From the NCBI RefSeq assembly GCF_000313135.1, contig NW_004457514.1:10855-74854 (forward strand): a stretch of DNA of 64,000 bases. The letters run 5' to 3'. Below, piece by piece: positions 11,178 to 21,166 of the stretch; the stretch's first letter is position 1, and each line of letters opens with the position of its first letter. This DNA is from Acanthamoeba castellanii str. Neff. Its lineage: Eukaryota; Discosea; Longamoebia; Acanthamoebidae. Under the pieces are notes generated by a model. It was not told the DNA's origin. It saw only the letters and a program-made list of their open reading frames with translations, and did no database searches. The translations under genes and the position numbers were made by a program.

Positions 11178-14100
11178 TCACTTGGCTGGAGAGGGTGGCG
11201 AAGACTTGCGCTTCTTCTTAGCGCTAGGCGGGCCGCTGTGTAGCAGGAAGTCGGTGAAGTAGGCCATGTTGGGGTTGCGCTGCCTCTTGCGCGGCACCGC
11301 CGTGTCCCAGTACAGCGGTCGCTCCGGCTCCTCTTCGTCCTTGTCCTTCTCCTCGCCTTCGGGCCGCACCTTCTCGCCCTCATCGCTTTTTGCTTTCCTC
11401 TTCTTCTCTTCTTTTGCCTTGCCCTGCTTCTTCGTTTCGTTCTTCTTCGTCTTCTTCTGTTTGGTGGCTTCGCCCTTCTTCTCCTTCGTGGTACTCGCCT
11501 TCCGCGTCTTCTTCTTCTCCTTGCCTTTCTCCTTCTTCTTCTCTTTCTCTGTTGCAGCCTTCGCATTGGACTTTCCTGTTGTCGATGTCGTTGATGTTGA
11601 CTTCCTGGCGTTCGCCCGCTGCGCTTCTCCGCGCACCTCGCCGTTGCCCAGGATGATGAAGTTGTCCGACAGGAGTATGGGCGCGCTCCGCCGCCTCTTG
11701 CCCTTCTCCACCGGCTCGTCCCAGTAGAGCGTCTTCGGTCGCTCGTCCTCCTCCATTCCCGCCTTCTCTTCTTCCTTCTCCTCCTTCTCCTCTCCGTCGC
11801 TCTCCGCCTTCTTTCTTTTCCTTCCGCCGGTCGGCTTGGCGGCGGCCTTCGCCATCACCGGCTCTGCCTCCTCGTCGGCTCGACCTCCGCGAACCCGCTT
11901 GGCCAGCCGCGGCGACTTGCGGCCGACTGCTGCCTTCGAGGCCTCGGGCTGGGCTTCCTGCTTTTGCCTCGGGCTCTTCCGAACATCCTGTTTCGCCTCT
12001 TCTGCCTCCTTCTTGGTGCCCTTGGGGCCCTTCTTGGTCGCGGCCGCCTTGCCGCCCTTCGCTTTCGAAGCCTTCGCCACCTTCGTATTCGCCTTCTTCT
12101 TCCCCTTCGTCTTCGTCTTCTTCTCGTCTTCGTTCTCCTCGTCGTCTTCGTTCTTTGCCGATGTCTTGGTCGTCTTCGTCTTCTTGGTTGCCTGGGTGGG
12201 CAGCACCTCCTTGGCCTTCCGCTTCTTCTTGGCATTCGCGCGCTGCTCGGCTGTCGTCGTCGTCGTCGTGGCATCAGCCGCGCCGCTGCCGTCCTCGTCA
12301 TCGCCGGCGCCGTCCGAGCGGCGGGGTCCTCTGCCAGTACCCACCACCAGCCTGGGCCGCCCTCGCCCACGGCCCTTGGGCCTGCCAGGTCGGCGCGTCT
12401 GCCATTCCGCTACCTTCTCCTCCTCCTCTTCTTCCTCCTCACCTTCGTCCTCTTCCTTCCCTTTCTCCTTCTCCTCCTTGTCCGCGTTGGCGGGGGGATC
12501 GTCCACGATCTTCTTCTTCCGCCCACGCTTGGCATGAAGCGGCAGCTTGTTGCGGATGTGGTACTCCTGTTCAACACAACGGTCGGGAGTGGCGACACAC
12601 ACGTCAGCACCGGGCTATGCCAAGAGCGAAAGAAGAGGAGGAGGGCGGGGGAGAGATGCGCAGCACCTTGATGAGGTGAGGGCAGTTGAGGTGGGCGGCG
12701 GGCTCCCACGTGTTGAGTTCGTAGCCATAGCCCAGCCACTTGATGAGATACTCGAGTCCCCTCGGTGTCGACCGGTGCTCAACAATGGCCTCCACGTAGT
12801 ACAGGTCACCCTTCAGATCTGCACTGATTTCCTCCGCCTGCTTGTGCGACACACACAACACACGACATAACACACACACACACACACGTAAGCCAGAGAA
12901 TACAGGGAGAGAGTGCGGACGGGCTGCTGGGTACCTGCGCGGAGGCGGAAGTGGTGATGGGCGCCGAAGGTCGGATGCCCTCCTTGATCTCCTTTTCGAT
13001 GTTCTCCTTCATCTTCTTCAGCTCCTCCTCCGAGACCGCAGGCTTCTCCTAATCAGGTCATCGACGCAAGAGTTCAGTGGTGAGCGTATGATTCCAACAG
13101 CGCCGCGCGTGCGTGCATGAGACGGGAAAAAAAGACGCGCACCTGGCGATCCTTTTGCAGGTACTCGGCCACCGACGAGTACTTCTGGAGAATGGCCGTG
13201 TCCAACACTCCCGTAGGCGCCTGCCCGCGCTTCTTCCTGGGGTGTACATCGCCGCCCGCCCGACCGGTGTGAGAAACACACGCGAGCAACACCAGAGCTG
13301 GTGGGTGGGTGGTGGCGGGTGGCGGGATATACCGGCAGAAGGAGCAGTTGCATACGCCCCGGCACGAAGGGCAGAGCCAGACGGGGTCCTTGCGCACCTC
13401 GTCGAGGGCCTCGCCGTAGCGATTCCACAGGCACCGCCGACAGTAGTGATGGCGCGCCGGCGTGTGAATCCGAAACTCATTGGCGCACGTCGTCTTCTCG
13501 TCCACCGTCTTTTGCCGGCAGTGAACCGCACACACCGCACACGCACACGCACACGCATACGCACACGCACAGAGTGTCAGGGTGCCCGACATGCGCCCGA
13601 GCAAGAGGAATGCAAGCTTGAGATGAGTAATGGAATGCAGGCACACACCTGCACTGGTGGCAGGTGATGCCACGGTCGGAGTCGTAGAGGCGGGACCCGA
13701 TCCACTTGTTGGAGTTGCGCGCGTTCCTCTGCTCCTCGGTCTCCTCGCCCTCGGCTTCCTCCGCGTCCTCCTTCTCCCGCTCCCGTCGCGCCTTCTTCCT
13801 CGCCTTCTTCTCCGCAGCCAGTATCTGTGTACCCATGGGGCCGTGAGCCCTCCGTGTGTGTGTCGTGTGTGCGTGTGTGCGTGTGTGCGTGTGTGTGGTG
13901 TGCGTCATAAGCGTGTGAGAAGGCCTTGAATTGTACCTGAGCCTGTTCTTCTGGTGGGAGGGTCTTGAAGAACGAGTTCTCGGCATACGACCGCCTCGAC
14001 TGTGCACGACACACACACACATGAGATTCGGTGCGAGAGCGAGAGAGCACTCTCAGCTCGAGGTGCCCCAGCGACTATGCCACACCGAGCAAAGCGGGTG

Positions 14101-14688
14101 GCTGGTCGATACCTTGGTCTGGAGGCGAGACGAGGTGCGGGTGGGGGTGTCGACGTTCCGCTTTTGGCGGGGCTTGTACTTGCGCTTGGGGGTCTGCAGG
14201 GAGAACCCGGCGGCCACGGGGGCGGCGTCGGACAAGGGCAGCAGGGCTGATGAAGATGAAGATGTGGAGGAGGCGGTGGTTGCAGTCGAGGTGGAGGGAG
14301 AGGTGCCGAAGGGTACGGCCATGGCCGAGGGGTCGACGAGGAGACCCAGCTGGCGCAGCATGGCCTGATTGCGTTCGATGTTGCGCTGCCGCTGCGCTTC
14401 ATAATCGTTTTCCTCATCGCTTGCCCCACCTTCCTCTTCCTCCTCCTCCTCTTCTTCACTTTGTTCGCTTTCCTCGTCCTCCTCTTTTACCTCGTCGGCC
14501 GCATCTTCTTCGCCTTCTTCTTCTTCGTTCTCTTCCTCTTGCCCATCCTCTCGCACCTGGTTGTTTTCTGCCGATGAGCCAATCGCCCCCTCGAGATTTT
14601 CCCTATCACCTGCCTCTACAGCGTTGGCAGCAGCGTCATCCATGTTGTTCTGGTCGTTGGTTTCGCTGGGCACGTCCATTGCCGGCAC
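11178..14688 (-). CDS. CDCA7-type zf-4CXXC_R1 protein fused to a chromodomain and AT-hook tail
   Basis: About eight exons encode roughly 900-950 residues. The N-terminus (14688-14110) is strongly acidic. A basic linker then leads to a CDCA7-family zinc finger coded at about 13700-13320: GITCHQC, RQKTVDEKTTC, HHYCRRCLWNRYGE, WLCPSCRGVCNCSFCR, followed by GQAPTGVL. The CRQK, NRYGE and CNCSFC blocks match vertebrate CDCA7 closely. A separate exon (about 12845-12670) carries a chromodomain (YYVEAIVEHR, LEYLIKWLGYG, NTWEPAAHL). The long C-terminus has AT-hook-like GRGRGRPRL, many Lys/Glu blocks and two copies of an LYWD-centred motif. CDCA7 proteins recruit the HELLS/LSH remodeller for DNA-methylation maintenance, and chromodomains read methyl-lysine. 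A nuclear chromatin role is therefore likely. The ATG at 14688 precedes the acidic domain. The final exon, from about 12570, is unusually long. Confidence 0.85.
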
Positions 14689-14941
14689 CCTTCTGCCTAG
14701 CAGCCTTGTCCCGTAACTTCGAATCGACTAAGTTCTCCTTTGCCAAGTGGCTCCCTTCTCACAGATTCGAATGCGAACTGTGACCAGCCGCGGCAGTGGA
14801 TCGACGAAACGTCGATCTTCTTCTGCTTCCGATGCGCTTCCGGAGTTTTTCTTTTTTCTCTGTCTTTTTCTTTGTTCTCTTTGTTTCCTTGGCGGCACAA
14901 TCCGTGCGCCTGGCGTGGTGTGCGGTGGTGGTGCTGAGATT

Positions 14942-16715
14942 TCACAAGTAGGGCTGCGGTGAGTTGCCTGTGCCAGTTGGCCCCAGCAGGTGTGCGCTCT
15001 CAGCTGCTGCGGCGGCGGCGGCGGCGGCGGCGTTGGAGTTCTTGGTGCTGGGGTAGAGGGAGGACTTGCGGCCGTAGGGACTCCACCCGCTCGATTCGAG
15101 CCGGCCGATGTCGCGATCGGCGTCCTGCAGGAGCTCTTCCTCGTCGTCATCGTAGTAGTCGACACCGTCGCTGCTGATCTCTCGTCGCTCCATCTTCTTC
15201 TTGCCGGCGCGCAGCTCTTCCATGGACGGGAGCGATTCGTAGCTGCTCATGGGAGTGGCCCCGTAGACGTCGTCGTTTTCGTCCTCGTCGTCGCTGTCGA
15301 AGATGTAGCCCTTGTTCTCGACATCGACCAGCTTCTCGCCGAGCTTGGCCAGCAGCAGGAAGAGGCCCGTCGTCGTCACAATGATGACCACGACGAAGAA
15401 GATGATGTCGGTGTTGATCGTCAACGTCGAGATCGCGTAGACAAACTGGGCCAGGGCTACGAGGTAGATGACCCCGCTGACCCAGGTGCGATTGACAAAG
15501 GAGAGGCAGACCGTGCCCAGGGGCGCGCCCAGCGAGACGAACGGCAGGGAGGCAACCCAGTCCAGCACTGCCGCCTGTTGGAAGCCGCCCATGAAAAGCA
15601 GCTTGAACGCGACTGCCACCAACGAGTTGATCATCTGTATGACCACTGATGGTGAACGTGACGGTTAGACACTCCTCACACAACACGCGCACACACAGGG
15701 CTTACCTCCGGTGGGTGCGGCGGTGTTGACGTGAATGCGGAAGAACAGCGCCAGACAGCTGAAAACGCTGAGGTCGAGCCCCGTGCCGAACATGGCCGTA
15801 AGCATGCCCCCGCAGAAGCCCGTGACCATGAGGACGAACGCCTTCCAGTTGCTGCAGTTGGGTATCTCCAGGTGCGTCTCCTTATCGCACTCGCGCCGCA
15901 GCCAGAACACCGCCGCCCCAAACCCGATCCATAGGCTGCATCACGCAACATACGCCATTCAGAATAGTCGTCACGCGAGGAAAGACGAACGCACAAGAGA
16001 AGAGCGCACCTCACAAAGTTCATGATGGCTTCTGTGTCGTGCACCAACGGAGCGATCCACTGCAACGCAAACACAAGGCCTGCAGACTGGCACGTCAGTC
16101 AAGCATGCAAATGCGGCCACAAACGCGTGTTGAGACGGCGATTCGCACCGAAGGCGCCACCGACGGAGGAGAAGAGGATTGCGTTGGTTTCGAGAGGGAT
16201 GTTCTGGTAGATGATGGCAAAGCTCGCACCGGACAGGACCACCGCCTGTGTGAGGAGCGCAAAGTCGCGTGCCACCAGCGGTGCGATGGCGAAGAGGAGG
16301 GTCATCACGGGAAACGACAGTCCTCCCGTTCCCTGCGACAGGAAGCCCGCCACGAGGCTGGCTGCGGCGCATGGGCACCACCCACATTGACACATTGTGT
16401 GAACAACATGTCATGATCACACATGAAGTGAGAGCAGAGAGAACAGTATGGCGCGGTACCGAAGAGCATGGCGACAACGAGGAAGTAGCGGTCAGTGTAG
16501 AGGTGCCATTGGTTGAGCCCACCGATACAGGGGAACCACACGGCCCAAACGAGAAGGAGGGGCAGCAAGGTGGCGATATACCACGGTCGTTTGTGGACGA
16601 AGTGGGAGTAGAAGCGCGTTCGCTGCCACCACGACTTCTTCTTGGTGGTGCCCCTTCCCTTTGGCAAATCGTAGCATATTCGAAATGGGAGCTGCAGCAG
16701 CTTATGTAGGACCAT
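14942..16715 (-). CDS. TauE/SafE-family membrane transporter
   Basis: Six exons encode roughly 430-450 residues with many hydrophobic helices in two halves. The first half carries the family signature AGFLSQGTGGLSFPVMTLL, where Gly-rich GxGGG-like turns sit between helices. The second half repeats the theme (GFCGGMLTAMFGTGLDLSVF, then APTGVVIQMINSLVAVAFK). The family exports sulfite, sulfonates or related organosulfur anions in bacteria. Eukaryotic members are poorly defined, so the substrate is unknown. The C-terminal tail is acidic and Ser/Tyr-rich, then Ala-rich, and probably cytoplasmic. The chosen start, MVLHKLLQLPF at 16715, is followed by a basic stretch and a first helix (WYIATLLPLLLVWAVWF). 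It is tandem with the CDCA7-chromo gene downstream. Confidence 0.82.
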
Positions 16716-16975
16716 GGCTGGTTGGCGATGAACGAGATGGAAGACAAGATTGGGGCCGGAAAGATAAAAATAATAAAACAAGAAGATTGAGATGAGATGT
16801 TCTACGATTGTACGGCTGGCGTGATCATGTGATGCGAGGGGCGTCAGAAGTTACTTTTCAGGTCTTTGATGTGTGTTCTACACATTTGTGGCGGGAAGCT
16901 AGAATGGTTACTGGCCACGCGTGATTGGCCTGCCGGTAACACCCACTCCGCGCTTGGTTCTGATCTTGACAGTGG

Positions 16976-19325
16976 TCAATCAGAGCGCGAGTAGGTCTTC
17001 GGCCGGATGTCGAAGAGGTTGAAAGGCTCGCTGTGCAGGTGGTGGAAGAAGTTCTTTCGGCGGGCGTGGTCCTCCATCGGCGCGCACCGCCGCACGGTGC
17101 TCATACCCTCCCCCCTCCGCTCCTCTTCGGCCTTCTGCACCGCAGGGGTCACGGGAAAGAAGTGTCCCTCGGTGTTGAAGATGTAGTTGCCCTTGTTGGC
17201 GAAGTTGTCCTCGTCGAACAGCAGATAAAGGTACTGGACATGCATGGGGTGCAGCAAGCACCAACGAAGTTAGGCGAAGGCGCTCGGCGAGGTAGGCGGG
17301 CGAGCGGGCATACCTTCAGCGTCTCGCTGATGAAGAAGCTGTCCATTTGGTCCTCGGTGCGTCGATTGGTGACGTGCGCTATCGCAGCAAAGCCGCACCT
17401 CGCGCGGCAATGTCGCTGCAGGCTCTCCACAATCTCCTTGCCCACCTGCAGATAGTAGTCGTCTCTGGTCGCATAGTAGAGATACCTGCACACGATACAG
17501 TGTGAGTCTTGGTGCAGTTCTCGAGAAGCGAGAGGAGGTGTTCGAACCATGTGCTTTCGGGAAGCTCTGGTCGGAGCGGGTAGTTGCCCTGGTGAAGCTC
17601 CTGGGTGCGATGCTTGTACACCTCGGGAATGAAACCATAATGCTGCCACATGCTGTGGTAGGCTGCAAACATATGCGTGGCATTCTCAACATCACCAGCG
17701 AGCACCTGAGCGATAAGAGGGTGAGCCTTTTCGCCAGGCGTATGAGCTACTGAGCTGCGTACTAGTGTAAGGTCGTACCATAAGGCTGGGGAAGAAGGCC
17801 TGGAATGTGTCCACCCAGTTTCGGGAAGGCCGACCAGTGTCCATGTCAACGTCGATGTACCAGTGGTCGTTCTTGATGTAGCGCAAGATGGACTGGTACG
17901 CCTGCGTTGCACCAAGTGATTGTGTCAAACAATTCAAACCCACGACAGAATGTTATCAACCGGGTGAGGTGCCGGTATGTATGTATGTATGTATGTATGT
18001 ACCTCGTTCCACATGTCCCAGTACTTGGAGTCGCCCGACAGGATGTAGTACTTGAGCAGATACTCGTAGAACGAATCGCTTCCGCTGCCCACGCCAGCGC
18101 TGGTGACGTTCGGGTCGCGCACCCATTCCCCGGTGCTCCATTTCATCAGGCTGCCGACCAGATTCAAGGGCGAGCGCTTGCCCCAGAAGAAGTCCACCGC
18201 CCTCTCCGCAGCAACCTGAGCAAGTGGAAGAGAAGTTGGTTCGCTCAGAATGGGGGAGGCTCTGTTCAAGCGGCAAATCTCGCTTACGGAACGTACCTCA
18301 AAGCGAGAATCGCCCGTTAGTCGTGAGAGGACGCCAAACTCGAGTAAGAAGGTGGTCCCCGCCGCCAGATTGACCAACGAGCTGCCGGAGGTCTTCCGGC
18401 TGTGAAGATTGATCTGCGCCCACTCGAGTCAGAACACGAATAACGTGCTAGCAGACCGGAAACACGTGCGTAGGAGTACCCTGGTTGCCGGTATCTCCTT
18501 TGCGTTAAACGCGGTGAGGAGGATTTCGCCCAGCTCCGTCGCTAGTCGAAGCAGGTCGCCGTCATAGCCGGGGTAGAGACCCAACGTGGGGTCCGAGGCG
18601 AGCATGTGTGCAGAGAGCAGGCCTGGCCACAGCACCAATCGCAGAAGATCTCAACATAGAGCGCATACAGCAAGAAGAAGAAGAAGCTTGCGAGGACCTC
18701 CAAGAACTCGGATGTTGGCTTCAAAGACAGACACCTCCACGCTTCGCCACTCGAGATTGGCCGAGAGCCAGTCAACCGCCTGCTGGAACTTGGCAGCCTC
18801 GCCCATCACCGCGAGCGTAGACAGGGACTCGACGAGCGTGAGCGCGTAGTTGCCCATGTGGAAGTCTGCCGTCTTCCGGCGGTACGCCCTGCAACTCTGT
18901 GGTGCCAGCTGGTCTGCCACCAGTAGAGCATTGAGTGGTGCGCGTAGTGGGAAGACAGAAAGAGACAGAGAGAAGTGAGGGAGAACAAAGTGGCACCTTT
19001 GGGAAAGGCGTGCTCCATGTAGCCTGTGTAGGCGTGGTGGAACATCTCTCGCACCACCTCTCTAGCACGGAATCATCAGCAAGCATTTGGTAGAGATTCA
19101 AATCTCCGAATGAGGAAGGGAAGAGAAGTACCTCATCTGCAGAGGAGTCAGATTGCTCGTGTCGAAGTTGGCATACTGGGCAGGATCTCCTTCATAGAAG
19201 AATGAATCTTCATCTGGGTTGGATGCCGATCTAATGGCCGGCAACACTATCATCCAGAGTATGGGCAGCAGCACGCACGCTGCCACCTTGCCCTCTCCCC
19301 ACGCTCTCATCCAACCCCTTCGCAT
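16976..19325 (-). CDS. EDEM-type GH47 alpha-mannosidase-like protein (ER-associated degradation)
   Basis: About nine exons encode roughly 540 residues. An N-terminal signal anchor (VAACVLLPILWMIVLPAI) leads into a GH47 (alpha/alpha)7 domain. Landmarks in order are VVREMFHHAYTGYMEHAFPK, MGNYALTLVESLSTLAVMG, VSVFEANIRV, GLLSAHMLA, TFLLEFGVLSRLTGD, GSDSFYEYLLKYYIL, NYPLRPELPEST and the closing Ca-binding IFNTEGHFFPV. EDEM proteins trim mannose from misfolded glycoproteins in the ER and pass them to ERAD. Golgi class I mannosidases differ in start and loop pattern, and the short tail after TEGH fits EDEM1 better than EDEM3. No KDEL-like tail is present; the protein ends SRSD. The start is the Met at 19325; a second in-frame Met (MRAWGEG) lies 15 bases downstream. 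Confidence 0.88.
17973..18001 (+). repeat. Intronic (ATGT)n tetranucleotide repeat
   Basis: About seven tandem copies of a gtat/atgt unit lie next to the donor (minus-strand gtac) of an intron in the EDEM-type gene. It abuts the splice site, so length changes could affect splicing. Confidence 0.85.
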
Positions 19326-19400
19326 CCGATCCTCTCCCGTACGAAAAACTAATTATAATTAATTTATTTATTAGGCATTTAAAACAGTTTAATTCTTTGC

Positions 19401-21046
19401 TCAAAGCTGGGGGAGGTTGCGAATGCCGTCGGAGAGGACGACGAAGGGCACCGTCTTGCTCTCCTGCGAGGGGCACTTGTGGAGGTGGGCATACCGCTGC
19501 CCGTCGCGCCAGTACAGGATGACGCGGTTGGTGCAGGCGTGGCCCCAGCTCTCGCCCAGGGCGGGGATGAGCTGGTTGTTGCTGTCTCGATCGCCCAACA
19601 TCGCGCTACCCTGTGTTCGCTCCGTGACTTTGGTCGTGACCTGATTGATCAGCACCACCTGTCACAGACGCATTTACATGAAGACGCGCAAACGTTGTTG
19701 AGTATGAACAAGCGCTGTGTGGGTTAGGGGCAAAAGGGGCGGAGATGAGGGGAGGTACCGCCAGACGGAACTCGTCAGCCAGAGACATGAGCGTTTGGGC
19801 CATGCTGGTAAGAACACGCGTGCGAGCCATGTAGTCGTCGAAGTCGTGGCGAAAGTGGAACGTGATGCTGTCAATCACCACGAGTTGGACCTGCGGTCGG
19901 GTGCAGGACACATCAGCTTGAGTTCGGTCCTTCTAATTCCAAGGAGCAAGCAGCGCACCTCGGGATGCTCTTTGAGGAACGCCGGCAAGGTGTTAAGAAG
20001 CGCGATCTGCTCTACGTAGTCGTGTATCCTGTAGTAGTGAATGTGGCGCAACATGTCCTCCACAGTCAAGGCCGCTGCAGCTTGCACCTTCCCGGGGTCA
20101 TTACTCGCCTGTGTTCAAGGTACGAGGAGTCAGAGAGAGGGATCTTGGTGTAGGACAAGGGTGCTTTTGTGCCTGAGCCTGCTGCTGCATGAAGTCTATG
20201 ATCGCCTGCGCCATTTCCATCACCCGCTCGACGACGAAGCTGCCTTCAGTATCTGCGGGGCGTGCAGGTTAGAGCCTGGCCGAGAGACAAAACCAAAGGT
20301 ACACGATCAGAGGGCGAGTACCGATGTATATACAGTGCCCTCCTGAACCGCCGAACTCCTTTGGGATCTGCACTGACGTAGCCAGCTGCATTCTACATTC
20401 ACAGGCGACGTCAGAACGCTACGTGGCCACATAAGAGGAACTTTTGCAAAGCTGAGCGCACCCTATCTGTGTCTTCCCGATCCCAGGGACTCCACCTGTT
20501 GTGGACGCCATTGAAGTGAGTTGCGGATGCAGCTACACGTGTAGGACGAGAAGATGAGCGACATACAGAATTCGGTCAGTTGTCCCACCGGCACACCCGC
20601 GCCGAGCATCTGATCGATGTCCTCGCACATCGTACGGACGAACCGGTTCTCCGTTTGTGTGATCATCTCGAACGCCGTTTTGCCCTCTTTGCAACGACCC
20701 ACGCGTTAGCATCAAGAGTCAAGAGCAGCGCAGAGTTGTGGAGAAGACGCCGCACCAGCGAAAAGGGAGCCAGCAGGGGCGGCGGTGGTAGCGCTCGTGT
20801 TCTCCTTGATTGTTCGTAGAATGCTCAAAGCCTCTTCCTGTGTTACTCGCAGCTCTGGCATAGATCGCATGAGAAGGGGCTAATGATAGGATTGTAAAAG
20901 AAAAATCTTCACCCACCTTTGGCCAGCTCGACTGGCCGGTAGCCATCAAAATCTCGCACATCTCGAAAGCCGGCCTGCACGATCTTGTTTTTGAGGGTGG
21001 GCGGAAGGGGGAGTGTGGTAATATCGCGAGTCGGGCGGCCTTGCAT
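19401..21046 (-). CDS. RAD51C: RAD51C recombinase paralogue
   Basis: About eight exons encode roughly 360-380 residues. The short N-terminal helix-hairpin-helix region ([36 protein letters not shown]) precedes a RecA core. The core has Walker [10 protein letters not shown], then [27 protein letters not shown] and Walker [19 protein letters not shown]. The late block is [26 protein letters not shown], then KCPSQ. The order and wording (GVPxGKTQ, IPxx[18 protein letters not shown]) fit RAD51C more closely than RAD51, RAD51B or DMC1. RAD51C acts in the BCDX2 and CX3 complexes that support RAD51 filaments and Holliday-junction processing. The start at 21046 is the only ATG that gives a full N-terminal domain. 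The promoter lies in the 120-bp AT-rich gap before the upstream receptor-RasGAP gene's stop. Confidence 0.93.
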
Positions 21047-21166
21047 CCTGTGAAATTTGACTTAGAAAGATTTTTTTTTATTTCTTGTTGTAAAATAAAT
21101 ATGTTGCGTTTCGAAGAAAAAATTGAAGTGCCCAGTTTTTCCGATCGTTTCCGGTCAAGGGCGTAA

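Noticed and set aside
11266..12671. Several plus-strand Ser/Phe/Leu-rich frames opposite the CDCA7-chromo tail
   Set aside because: They are shadows of Lys/Glu codons read in reverse and show no family.
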